Source: Paraclostridium bifermentans
Lineage (GTDB): Bacteria > Bacillota > Clostridia > Peptostreptococcales > Peptostreptococcaceae
Direction of reading: 5' to 3'
Assembly: GCF_019916025.1 (NCBI RefSeq)
Contig: NZ_CP079737.1
Span: 2,542,001 to 2,606,000 of the forward strand
DNA: 64,000 bases
The notes under the pieces are model-generated. The model was not told where the DNA came from and ran no database searches. It saw nothing but the letters and a program-made list of their open reading frames with translations. Numbering within the stretch: the stretch's first letter is position 1; every line of letters starts with the position of its first letter. Both the position numbers and the translations under genes were made by a program. Of the stretch, positions 36,147 to 44,028 are shown in pieces.

Positions 36147-36195
36147 ATAAGCATTTCTTATACTATGCTATTTCCCATCATTTAAATGGTATAAT
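36147..36195. promoter_or_regulatory. LysR-type palindrome and extended -10 in the divergent promoter region
   Basis: ATAAG-CATTT-CTTAT at 36147-36161 is a perfect 5-5-5 palindrome of the T-N11-A kind recognised by LysR proteins, flanked by GCATA/TATGC. TGGTATAAT at 36187-36195 is an extended -10 for the lysR gene. The palindrome lies between the two divergent units. Confidence 0.55.
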
Positions 36196-36239
36196 TTTAT
36201 TAATCGTTGTAGAAACTTATACCTAGAAGGAGTGAACAC

Positions 36240-37133
36240 ATGAATATAGATTTTTTGAGGTCATTTTATTTTACAGTAAAACATAATAATATCTCTAAAG
36301 CTGCAAAACATCTACACATAACACAACCTGCATTAAGCATGCAACTCCAAAACTTAGAAAATACTTTTCAGGTAAAATTATTGATTAGAGGAAACAAAGG
36401 TGTTGAGTTAACAGAGGAAGGAAAGGTTGTTTTTCAATATGCTTCAAACTTACTCTCTATTGAAGATAATATAAAAAAAGACTTAGAATGCTTAAAAAAG
36501 GATAAAGAAGTTCTTTATATAAACGCATGTAAAAATATAGGTGAATATACTTTACCTTGTGCTATTTATACATTTAAGGAAATTAACCCTCGAATAGATA
36601 TAAACTTAAGCATAGATAATTCAAATAATATTTTAAAAAAGTTAATAGAAAACGACATAAACCTAGGTATTGTATTAGGTAAAATTAGTAATGATGATTT
36701 AGTGTTTGAACATGTATTGTCAGATAAGTTTATTTTAGTTACAAATCCTAACCAAAACATTTCTAAAATTTCTATCAATGAAATTTACAATATTCCATTG
36801 ATATTTAGAGAGAAAGATTGTGCAGCTTCAATACTTATGGAAAAACTCCTAGATAAGCATTCAATTAAAGTTGATAACTTAAATATTACACTTCGTATGA
36901 ATTCTCCTCAGTCTATAAAATCATCTATATTATCAGGTATGGGCTTTGCTTTTTTACCTGAGATAATTGCACGACATAGTATAAGATCTTCGCAACTTAA
37001 GGAAGTTCAAATTCCTAATTTTAATACTAACTTTGAATACTACGTTGTTTATAGAAAAGATTACACATTAACTAATTCAGAACGAAAGTTTATAAATTTT
37101 ATAAAATCAGATAAAAGATGCTTTTGCTACTAA
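36240..37133 (+). CDS. LysR-family transcriptional regulator
   Basis: A 297-residue regulator: winged helix-turn-helix at 1-60 (NNISKAAKHLHITQPALSMQLQNLE) and a periplasmic-binding-like effector domain after residue 88. Divergently placed from the CoA-disulfide reductase / YedE-type / APC genes, so it probably controls them in response to a sulfur (or selenium) compound, in the manner of CysL-type regulators. ATG 36240 with AGAAGGAGTG. Confidence 0.92.
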   Translation: MNIDFLRSFYFTVKHNNISKAAKHLHITQPALSMQLQNLENTFQVKLLIRGNKGVELTEEGKVVFQYASNLLSIEDNIKKDLECLKKDKEVLYINACKNIGEYTLPCAIYTFKEINPRIDINLSIDNSNNILKKLIENDINLGIVLGKISNDDLVFEHVLSDKFILVTNPNQNISKISINEIYNIPLIFREKDCAASILMEKLLDKHSIKVDNLNITLRMNSPQSIKSSILSGMGFAFLPEIIARHSIRSSQLKEVQIPNFNTNFEYYVVYRKDYTLTNSERKFINFIKSDKRCFCY

Positions 37134-37136
37134 CAT

Positions 37137-37172
37137 AAAAAAGCCGTTGATAAAATTATCAACGACTTTTTA
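37137..37172. terminator. Bidirectional terminator between lysR and brnQ
   Basis: AAAAAAGCCGTTGATA (37137-37152), loop AAAT, TATCAACGACTTTTT (from 37157): 8 perfect inner pairs, one mismatch, then A:T tail. It serves both converging genes. Confidence 0.85.
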
Positions 37173-37192
37173 TTTTCTTATATTAACTTTTA

Positions 37193-38515
37193 TTATTCGT
37201 ATTCTACGCTCATGCAGTTACTTGTCTTAACAAAGTTTCCTAATATTCCACCTACTATCGCAGGTACTATCCAGTTAAATCCTATCTTAGCAAATGGTAA
37301 TACTTCTAAGAATGGTATGTGTACTGGTAATCCATAAGTTTTAGCTAATGAATTAACTACACCTAATATACTTATTATTAAAGTTACATAAGCTGCACCT
37401 TTTATAGCATTATCATTTTTAATTTGATCTTTAAATAATGTTGTTATTACTAATAGTATCGTTACTGGGTAAACCATATCAAGTATTGGTGCTGAGAATT
37501 TAATTATAGTGTCAACTCCAAAGTTAGATACTATAGCGCTGAATATACATACAACTATTACTACTACTTCATATTTTAATTTATTGTTAGTAATTTTAGT
37601 AAAGTATTGTCCTGTAGCTGATGTTAATCCTATAGCTGTTGTTAAACAAGCTAGAGCTACTATTATTCCTAGTATAGCTTTACCTGGATATCCAAGTAAT
37701 TGTTCTGTTATTCCAACTATTAATGAAGCTTGAGATATTGTACTTATATCTTGTCCTGCAAAATTTTGAGATATAGTTGCTCCTAAGAATGTAAGTCCTC
37801 CATAAACAAAACATAAAGCTACTCCTGCTACTATACCAGCTTTTATCGTTAAACTCACTTTTTCTGAATTACTTTCATATCCTTTATTGTGTAAAGATGC
37901 AATTATTATAGTTGAAAGTGCAACTGCTCCTAACGCATCCATTGTTTGATATCCTTGTGATACTCCATTTGAAAATACGTTGTCTACTAAAGTGTCTGGG
38001 CTTATTTGTCCTAATGGTGTTATTATACCTTTTATTATTAAAAGAGCTAACGCAACAAGTAATGCTGGTGTTAACACTTTTCCTATTATATCTACAACCT
38101 TAGATGGTCTTATTGTAAGTAATAACACTATTGCAAAGAATATTATAGAGAATATTACTGGAGATACAGCATTTCCTATTATAGGTTGTACACCCATTTC
38201 AAATGTTGTAGCTGCTGTTCTAGGTATTGCTAATAAAGGTCCTAGACAAATCATTATAGCTATTCCTACAACTTTTGATAAAGATTTACCTGCTCTTCCT
38301 AAAATCTTATTAACATCTCCACCGCATTTTGCTGCTGCTGCTATAGCTAGTAATGCTAGTCCTACGTCAGCTAATATAAATCCTGAGAATCCCGTCATCC
38401 AACTTTCACCAGATATAAGTCCTAAAAATGGTGGGAAGATAAGATTTCCTGCTCCAAAGAACATAGCAAAAAGTGCAAATCCCACTATAATTATATCTTT
38501 GTTCGTATTTTTCAT
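37193..38515 (-). CDS. brnQ: Branched-chain amino acid transporter BrnQ
   Basis: A 440-residue LIVCS-family sodium or proton symporter with 12 membrane helices; the N-terminal MFFGAGNLIFPPFLGL (about 18-33) is diagnostic. Imports leucine, isoleucine and valine, the ligands of CodY. Preceded by a near-consensus promoter overlapped by CodY-like boxes. ATG 38515 with GGGGGC upstream. Confidence 0.94.
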   Translation of the reverse strand: MKNTNKDIIIVGFALFAMFFGAGNLIFPPFLGLISGESWMTGFSGFILADVGLALLAIAAAAKCGGDVNKILGRAGKSLSKVVGIAIMICLGPLLAIPRTAATTFEMGVQPIIGNAVSPVIFSIIFFAIVLLLTIRPSKVVDIIGKVLTPALLVALALLIIKGIITPLGQISPDTLVDNVFSNGVSQGYQTMDALGAVALSTIIIASLHNKGYESNSEKVSLTIKAGIVAGVALCFVYGGLTFLGATISQNFAGQDISTISQASLIVGITEQLLGYPGKAILGIIVALACLTTAIGLTSATGQYFTKITNNKLKYEVVVIVVCIFSAIVSNFGVDTIIKFSAPILDMVYPVTILLVITTLFKDQIKNDNAIKGAAYVTLIISILGVVNSLAKTYGLPVHIPFLEVLPFAKIGFNWIVPAIVGGILGNFVKTSNCMSVEYE

Positions 38516-38553
38516 ATTAAAGCCCCCTAAAAAATTTCTTTTTATTTAGATTA

Positions 38554-38631
38554 AATATTCTGAAAATATTATATAATAGTTTTTTCTAACTGTCAATAAT
38601 ATTGTCAATATACAAAATATTTTGAATATTC
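38554..38631 (-). promoter_or_regulatory. brnQ promoter with two CodY-like boxes
   Basis: Minus strand TTGACA (38592-38597), 18-bp spacer, TATAAT (38568-38573). AATATTCTGAAAATA at 38554-38568 matches the CodY consensus AATTTTCWGAAAATT at 13 of 15 positions and overlaps the -10; a second box at 38617-38631 matches 12 of 15 and lies upstream of the -35. Repression of brnQ by CodY is known in other Firmicutes; here it is inference from sequence. Confidence 0.75.
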
Positions 38632-38739
38632 TGTATAAAATTATATATTTCTAGAGTTAAGTTATTCCAAATACTTCAGCCTCTAAGTTAAATTTTTATC
38701 ATAAAAAATTTTTTTTATGGCTTAAGTATAAATGAAAAA

Positions 38740-38827
38740 AAATAGAGTTTAGACTTTATAAAAATAGCCCCTTTACAGTGAAAACACTTACTTTGAAGGA
38801 TTCTATTTTTTTATCTAATCTCTATTT
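38740..38827 (-). terminator. Nested hairpin downstream of rbgA in the 324-bp gap
   Basis: This lies in the only gene-free stretch over 300 bp (38516-38839). Outer arms 38740-38753 / 38814-38827 pair at 13 of 14; inner AAAAATAG (38760-38767) / CTATTTTT (38803-38810); innermost CCTTT...AAGG and AGTG-AAAA-CACT. It follows the rbgA stop and ends in a T-run on the minus strand, so it is at least a terminator. The rest of the gap holds the brnQ promoter; no coding signal seen. Confidence 0.65.
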
Positions 38828-38839
38828 ATTAACATAGCT

Positions 38840-39745
38840 TTAACAATCAATCATATCTTTAGGTACTTCTAAAGTTATCCTTCCCATCTTACCATCTCTG
38901 AATTCATTTAGAACTGTTGTTGCAATTCTTGTATAATCCAACTCATTTTTTCTCAAAATAAGACCTCTTTTAATTCCTATTTTATCCATAGTTTCTATAG
39001 GAGTTTCTCCAAGCTCGTCCAGTTTATATCTTTCTTTTAATTTTTCTGGTTCTATTTCCATTAATTTCTCTATTAATTTAAGCCCTAAAGTGTCCACGTC
39101 TAAAACTTCATCTTTTATAGCTCTACAAAATGCTAATTTTAAAGCTACTTCTTCATCTTCAAATTTAGGCCATAATATACCTGGAGTATCTAATAGCTCT
39201 AAGTTACCTTTTAACTTAACCCATTGCTTACCTTTAGTTACGCCTGGCTTATCTCCTGTTTGAGTACTTTTTCTTCCTGTAAGCTTATTTATAAGAGAAG
39301 ATTTACCTACGTTTGGAATTCCAACTATCATTATTCTTATAGGTCTCTCTATTCTCCCCTTTTTAACTAAAGCTTCCATTTTTTCTCTAGTTTCATTTTT
39401 ACATTCTTCTATTATTTTATTTACGCCTTTTCCCTTTAAAGTATCTACTGGGATAGCTTTTATTCCTCTTTTTTTGTAATAATCAACCCATTGATTTAAT
39501 TTATTTTGATCTGATATATCACTTTTGTTTAAAACTACAACTCTTGGTTTATCTCCAACGAATCTATCTATATCAGGATTTCTACTACTAAGTGGTATTC
39601 TTGCATCTAAAAGTTCTACAACAACATCGACTAATTTTAAGTTGTTTCTTACTAAGTCTTTAGTTTTTTTCATATGCCCTGGATACCAGTTTATATGTAA
39701 ACTATCATCTCTTAAGTATTCATCTGTCATTCTTTGTATTTTCAT
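38840..39745 (-). CDS. rbgA: Ribosome biogenesis GTPase RbgA (YlqF)
   Basis: A 301-residue circularly permuted GTPase: G4 LNKSD (near 72) comes before G1 GIPNVGKSS (near 133) and G3 DTPG. It assembles the late 50S subunit. The gene sits after rplS, as in other Firmicutes. ATG 39745 with a GGAGAAAATAT site. Confidence 0.95.
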   Translation of the reverse strand: MKIQRMTDEYLRDDSLHINWYPGHMKKTKDLVRNNLKLVDVVVELLDARIPLSSRNPDIDRFVGDKPRVVVLNKSDISDQNKLNQWVDYYKKRGIKAIPVDTLKGKGVNKIIEECKNETREKMEALVKKGRIERPIRIMIVGIPNVGKSSLINKLTGRKSTQTGDKPGVTKGKQWVKLKGNLELLDTPGILWPKFEDEEVALKLAFCRAIKDEVLDVDTLGLKLIEKLMEIEPEKLKERYKLDELGETPIETMDKIGIKRGLILRKNELDYTRIATTVLNEFRDGKMGRITLEVPKDMIDC

Positions 39746-39840
39746 ATATTTTCTCCTTTTTCTAATATTAAAAACACAAATTATTTTATCTAAACTTATA
39801 ATTTATATTTATAAAAATTTATTTTAATCTAATTAATAGT

Positions 39841-39868
39841 AAAAAAGGAGACTGAAATCTCAGTCCCC
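39841..39868 (-). terminator. Terminator of rplS
   Basis: Minus strand GGGGACTGA-GATT-TCAGTCTCC followed by TTTTTT, including one G:U pair; 17 bases after the rplS stop. Confidence 0.9.
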
Positions 39869-39884
39869 TGTATAGTAAAGTTTA

Positions 39885-40229
39885 TTATCTAGCTTCTTTT
39901 ATCTTAGCAGCTTTACCTACTCTACCTCTTAAGTAGTTTAGTTTAGCTCTTCTTACTTTACCTTTTCTAGTTACTTCTATCTTCTCTAATTTTGGAGAAT
40001 GAACAGGGAATGTTCTTTCTACTCCAACGTTGAAAGATATTTTTCTTACAGTGAAAGTCTCTCTAGCTCCTCCACCTTGTCTCTTTAATACAACACCTTC
40101 GAATATTTGTATTCTTTCTCTTTTTCCTTCAACTATTCTAACGTGTACTTTTACAGTGTCCCCAGGTCCAAAGTTAGGAACTTCATTTTTTAATTGCTCT
40201 TGCTCTAATGATCTTAATATTTCGTTCAT
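39885..40229 (-). CDS. rplS: Ribosomal protein L19
   Basis: A 114-residue large-subunit protein at the 30S-50S interface. [20 protein letters not shown] and [12 protein letters not shown] are typical. ATG 40229 with CAGGAGGATTAAA; preceded by a leader hairpin (40251-40292). Confidence 0.97.
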   Translation of the reverse strand: MNEILRSLEQEQLKNEVPNFGPGDTVKVHVRIVEGKRERIQIFEGVVLKRQGGGARETFTVRKISFNVGVERTFPVHSPKLEKIEVTRKGKVRRAKLNYLRGRVGKAAKIKEAR

Positions 40230-40250
40230 TTTAATCCTCCTGGTATCATA

Positions 40251-40292
40251 GACGCTCTTAATTACTTGACCATTTGTAAGCAGAGGAACGCC
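40251..40292 (-). ncRNA. L19 leader-type RNA upstream of rplS
   Basis: Minus-strand RNA folds GGCG-UUC-CUCU-GC-UUAC, loop, GUAA-UUA-AGAG-CGUC: a long interrupted hairpin just before the rplS ribosome-binding site, matching the layout of the L19 autoregulatory leader known in low-GC Gram-positives. Recognition is from structure and position, not from a covariance search. Confidence 0.65.
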
Positions 40293-40335
40293 CGTTTTAT
40301 TTTTTCAACAGATTTTATTATACTATATGTCCTAT

Positions 40336-41028
40336 TTATTTACAAGCTTTTTTGTATAAATCAGGACGTCTTTCTTTAGTTATTTCAATAGATTTCTCAT
40401 GTCTCCACTCATCTATTTTCTTATGATTTCCAGATAGTAAAACTTCCGGAACTTCCATTCCCATAAATTCTCTAGGTCTAGTATAATGAGGGTACTCTAA
40501 TAAATCATCTTTAAATGATTCCTCTTCAAAGGATTCATTTTGACTTAATACACCTGGTATAAGCCTTGAAATTGAGTCTATAAGAATCAGTGCAGGAAGT
40601 TCTCCTCCTGTTAATACATAATCTCCTATAGATATTTCATCGGTAACTATAGAATCAATAATTCTTTGATCTATTCCTTCATAGTGACCACATAAAAGTA
40701 TTACATCTTCAAATGTTGACATTTCACTAGCTATATTTTGATTGTGAACTTTACCCTTAGGCGTTAAGTATATAACTCTAGGATCTTTTATATCAAACTT
40801 ATCTATAATATATTTATATGTATCATATATTGGTTGTGGAGTCATTACCATACCTGCTCCACCTCCAAAGGGATAATCATCTACCTTTTTATGCTTATTA
40901 GTAGAAAAGTCTCTTATATTGTATATGTTTACTTCAATAATACCTTTTTCTACAGCTCTTTTCATTATACTCTCATTCATATAAGAGTTGAATATTTCTG
41001 GGAATAGTGTCATTATATGAAATCTCAT
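40336..41028 (-). CDS. trmD: tRNA (guanine37-N1)-methyltransferase
   Basis: A 230-residue SPOUT-fold enzyme that methylates G37 of tRNAs and prevents frameshifting. The trefoil knot SAM site is DYVLTGGELPALILIDSISR (about 128-147); LCGHYEGID is also diagnostic. It follows rimM by 15 bp. Confidence 0.97.
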   Translation of the reverse strand: MRFHIMTLFPEIFNSYMNESIMKRAVEKGIIEVNIYNIRDFSTNKHKKVDDYPFGGGAGMVMTPQPIYDTYKYIIDKFDIKDPRVIYLTPKGKVHNQNIASEMSTFEDVILLCGHYEGIDQRIIDSIVTDEISIGDYVLTGGELPALILIDSISRLIPGVLSQNESFEEESFKDDLLEYPHYTRPREFMGMEVPEVLLSGNHKKIDEWRHEKSIEITKERRPDLYKKACK

Positions 41029-41043
41029 AATATCACCTTAAAA

Positions 41044-41559
41044 TTAATCTAACATTCCCTTTATAGGGTCTATTATCATTTTTCTTTCTTCTATATCTAT
41101 CTCAGGTACAAATTTCATAACAGCTGGTATAAGATATTCTTTATTATCTTCACCTTTAATTACATAAACATCATTAGCTGTATATTGTAAAACATCATCT
41201 AATACGCCTACATGTTTATTATCTACTGTATAAACGTCTATACCAATCATATCAGCAATAAAGAACTCGTCTTCATCTAATTCTTTTGACTCTTCTCTAG
41301 ATACATAGATATTTTTGTTAACTATCTTTTCAGCCATTTCTACTGTATCTATTCCTTTTATTTTCATTATAACTAAGTTACCTTTATATCTAACATTTTG
41401 TACTTTATATTCTGTATTAAGGTCTTTTCCTATATAAAAAGCATCCAAGTCGTCATATCTATATATATCATCCGTTGTGGAGTAAATTCTTACTTCACCT
41501 TTTAAACCTTGTGTTTTTACTATTTGTCCTATTTTAAAATGAGTTAATTTATTTTCCAT
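41044..41559 (-). CDS. rimM: 16S rRNA processing protein RimM
   Basis: A 171-residue 30S maturation factor: N-terminal RimM domain (GQIVKTQGLKGEVRIYSTTD) and C-terminal PRC barrel (about 95-170). Binds S19 during 30S head assembly. Standard place between khpA and trmD. Confidence 0.95.
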   Translation of the reverse strand: MENKLTHFKIGQIVKTQGLKGEVRIYSTTDDIYRYDDLDAFYIGKDLNTEYKVQNVRYKGNLVIMKIKGIDTVEMAEKIVNKNIYVSREESKELDEDEFFIADMIGIDVYTVDNKHVGVLDDVLQYTANDVYVIKGEDNKEYLIPAVMKFVPEIDIEERKMIIDPIKGMLD

Positions 41560-41620
41560 AATCTCACCTTCTTTAAAAATTATGCTTTATCTTTGCGCAA
41601 TATATACACAGTATATACAA

Positions 41621-41648
41621 AAAGGACTAGGTTAATACCTAATCCTTT
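41621..41648 (-). terminator. Hairpin between khpA and rimM
   Basis: Minus strand AAAGGATTAGG / CCTAGTCCTTT with one wobble pair and TTTTT-like tail; overlaps the khpA stop. Its presence inside the ribosomal cluster suggests partial termination before rimM. Confidence 0.75.
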
Positions 41649-41874
41649 ATATTATTTCAAGAGTAACCTTTTTGTGGTCTCTATTTGAAGCAGATTTTAT
41701 AACAGTTCTTATAGCTTTAGCTATTCTACCCTGCTTACCGATAACCTTACCCATGTCATCAGGGGCTACTTTTAATTTTAAGATAGTTTCTCCATCATTA
41801 AAAGTTTCCTCTACTTCAACTGCCTCTGGATTATCGACAAGAGCCTTTGCTATATCTAGTACTAGCTCTTTCAT
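41647..41874 (-). CDS. khpA: KH-domain RNA-binding protein KhpA
   Basis: A 75-residue single KH domain with the GxxG-type loop VIGKQGRIAKAIR. KhpA pairs with KhpB to bind mRNA and small RNAs and affect cell size. Conserved place between rpsP and rimM. Confidence 0.93.
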   Translation of the reverse strand: MKELVLDIAKALVDNPEAVEVEETFNDGETILKLKVAPDDMGKVIGKQGRIAKAIRTVIKSASNRDHKKVTLEII

Positions 41875-41897
41875 ATCAATTCACTCCTAAAAGAAAA

Positions 41898-42170
41898 TTA
41901 CTTAGCTTGCTTAGAAGCTTCGAACTTTTCCATTACTCCGTTGTTAACTAATAAAGTTTTAACTGTATCAGTTGGTTGTGCTCCACATCCTAACCATTTA
42001 ACAGCTTTCTCATCGTTTATTTTAACTTGCTTTGGTTGAGATATTGGATTGTAGAATCCTATTTCTTCTATGAACTTTCCATCTCTTGGAGCTCTAGAAT
42101 CTGCTACTACTATTCTGTAGAAAGGTTTTTTATTTGATCCCATTCTTTTTAATCTTATTTTAACTGCCAT
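41898..42170 (-). CDS. rpsP: Ribosomal protein S16
   Basis: A 90-residue small-subunit protein; starts [19 protein letters not shown] and contains the [20 protein letters not shown] core. ATG 42170 with CGGAGGTGTCGAT. Confidence 0.97.
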   Translation of the reverse strand: MAVKIRLKRMGSNKKPFYRIVVADSRAPRDGKFIEEIGFYNPISQPKQVKINDEKAVKWLGCGAQPTDTVKTLLVNNGVMEKFEASKQAK

Positions 42171-42209
42171 ATCGACACCTCCGAAAAATTTTTATCTTTT
42201 TGTTTTCTA

Positions 42210-43562
42210 TTATTTAAAGAAAGGTAAACCGGCAAAGCCTCCCCTTTTCTTCATGCTTTTTTGAGTTCCTGTAAACATCTTCATCATTTTTTTCATCTCA
42301 TCAAATTGCTTTATAAGTCTGTTTACATCTTGAACACTAGTACCACTACCTCTTGCTATTCTTTTCTTTCTTGAAGCATTTAGGATACTAGGATTTCTTC
42401 TTTCTTCTATTGTCATAGACTGTACGATTGCCTTAGTCCTAACAATTTCTTTATTATTCATATCGATGTCCCCAAGTTGGTCTTTGACTTGACCCATACC
42501 AGGAATCATTTCAATTACCTTATTTAAAGGACCCATCTTTTGAATTTGTTCCATTTGTTCTAAGAAATCTTCAAAATCAAGATCTTGCTTTTTAATTTTG
42601 CTTTCTAATTCCTTAGCTTTTTCTAAATCTATATTTTCTTGAGCCTTTTCTATTAAGCTTAGGATGTCTCCCATACCTAATATTCTAGATGCCATTCTAT
42701 CTGGATGGAAAGGCTCTAAGTCATCTAGCTTTTCTCCCATACCTATAAACTTTATAGGCTTTTGTGTTACAGCTCTTATTGAAAGTGCTGCCCCACCTCT
42801 AGTATCACCATCAAGCTTAGTTAAAACTACTCCATCAACCCCAAGAGCATCATTAAAGCTTTGTGCAACATTAACTGCATCTTGTCCTGTCATAGAATCT
42901 ACAACCAATAGTATTTCGTGCGGCTTAACTTCAGATTTTATATTTTGTAACTCTTCCATTAAAGTCTCATCTATATGAAGTCTACCCGCTGTATCTATTA
43001 TAACTAAATCGTGGTTATTTTTTACTGCATGATTATATCCAGCTTTTGCTATATTTACTGGGCTTTCTTTATCTCCCATGCTAAACACTGGTATATCTAA
43101 TTTTTCACCTACAACTTGTAATTGCTTTATCGCTGCAGGTCTATATATATCACAAGCCACTAGTAAGGGCTTCTTACCTTGCTTTTTAAAGTATCCTCCA
43201 AGCTTACCAGATGTAGTTGTCTTACCTGCACCTTGTAAACCTACCATCATTATAACTGTTGGTGGCTTTGGCGATATCATTATTTTACTTTGAACATCAC
43301 CCATTAAACTTGTAAGTTCTTCATTAACTATTTTTATAACGTGTTGTGCTGGTGTCAAGCTTTCCATAACATCTTGTCCAACAGCTCTTTCTTGAACTTT
43401 CTTAACAAAGTCTTTAACTACTTTAAAGTTAACATCAGCTTCTAATAAAGCTAGCTTAACTTCTCTCATAGCATCTTTAACATCTTTTTCAGTAAGCTTA
43501 CCTTTAGATTTTAATTTACCTAAAGCGCCCTGTAGTTTATCTGCTAATCCTTCAAATATCAT
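42210..43562 (-). CDS. ffh: Signal recognition particle GTPase Ffh
   Basis: A 450-residue SRP54 homologue: N domain, G domain with GLQGAGKTTTSGKLG (about 108-122), DTAGRLH, TKLDGDTRGG, and the Met-rich M domain (330-450) that binds 4.5S RNA and signal sequences. ATG 43562 overlaps the ylxM stop by four bases (ATGA). Confidence 0.97.
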   Translation of the reverse strand: MIFEGLADKLQGALGKLKSKGKLTEKDVKDAMREVKLALLEADVNFKVVKDFVKKVQERAVGQDVMESLTPAQHVIKIVNEELTSLMGDVQSKIMISPKPPTVIMMVGLQGAGKTTTSGKLGGYFKKQGKKPLLVACDIYRPAAIKQLQVVGEKLDIPVFSMGDKESPVNIAKAGYNHAVKNNHDLVIIDTAGRLHIDETLMEELQNIKSEVKPHEILLVVDSMTGQDAVNVAQSFNDALGVDGVVLTKLDGDTRGGAALSIRAVTQKPIKFIGMGEKLDDLEPFHPDRMASRILGMGDILSLIEKAQENIDLEKAKELESKIKKQDLDFEDFLEQMEQIQKMGPLNKVIEMIPGMGQVKDQLGDIDMNNKEIVRTKAIVQSMTIEERRNPSILNASRKKRIARGSGTSVQDVNRLIKQFDEMKKMMKMFTGTQKSMKKRGGFAGLPFFK

Positions 43563-43927
43563 TTTAACATCTCCCTACATAAATCTTCTATATTTTCTAC
43601 CTTAGGGATTAAATTAGCACAATCTCTATTTTGCAATAAATCTTGTTTAATGTCAACAACTTTATTATATATGTCTTGTGTAATTTTTTCACGTTCTTTT
43701 GACTTTTTAACTAAGCCTAATTTTGCTTCATAATCCTTCAAAATTTTTTCAGAACGCTTTAATGTATCATATATTCCTTGTCTTGAAACACTTAGATTTT
43801 CACTGATTTCTCCAAGAGAATAATCTTCATTGTAATAAAGTGATACAATTTCTCTTTGCTTATCAGTTAGAAGCATTTTGTATTGTTCAAATAACAACCC
43901 AATTTCTACTAATTTTTCTAGATTCAT
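43559..43927 (-). CDS. ylxM: YlxM-family helix-turn-helix protein
   Basis: A 122-residue protein with a sigma70-region-4-like helix-turn-helix (LGEISENLSVSRQGIYDTLKR). Always upstream of ffh; in streptococci YlxM modulates SRP activity. ATG 43927 gives the family N-terminus MNLEKLVEIGLLFEQY; the GTG at 43942 would add five residues without better support. The stop is TGA, so UGA is a normal stop in this genome. Confidence 0.9.
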   Translation of the reverse strand: MNLEKLVEIGLLFEQYKMLLTDKQREIVSLYYNEDYSLGEISENLSVSRQGIYDTLKRSEKILKDYEAKLGLVKKSKEREKITQDIYNKVVDIKQDLLQNRDCANLIPKVENIEDLCREMLK

Positions 43928-43951
43928 TATTACACTTCCCACTTGCTTTAC

Positions 43952-44008
43952 TGTAAAGGTTAATTCCTTTACACATTGTATTTTATATCATACTAATAAA
44001 GTTGTCAA
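43952..44008 (-). promoter_or_regulatory. Promoter and leader hairpin of ylxM-ffh
   Basis: Minus strand TTGACA (44003-44008), 17-bp spacer, TAAAAT (43980-43985). The leader then forms TGTAAAGG / CCTTTACA (43952-43959 / 43966-43973) with a 6-base loop, 25 bases before the start codon. Confidence 0.7.
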
Positions 44009-44028
44009 CAATTATTTTAAAAAGCTAA

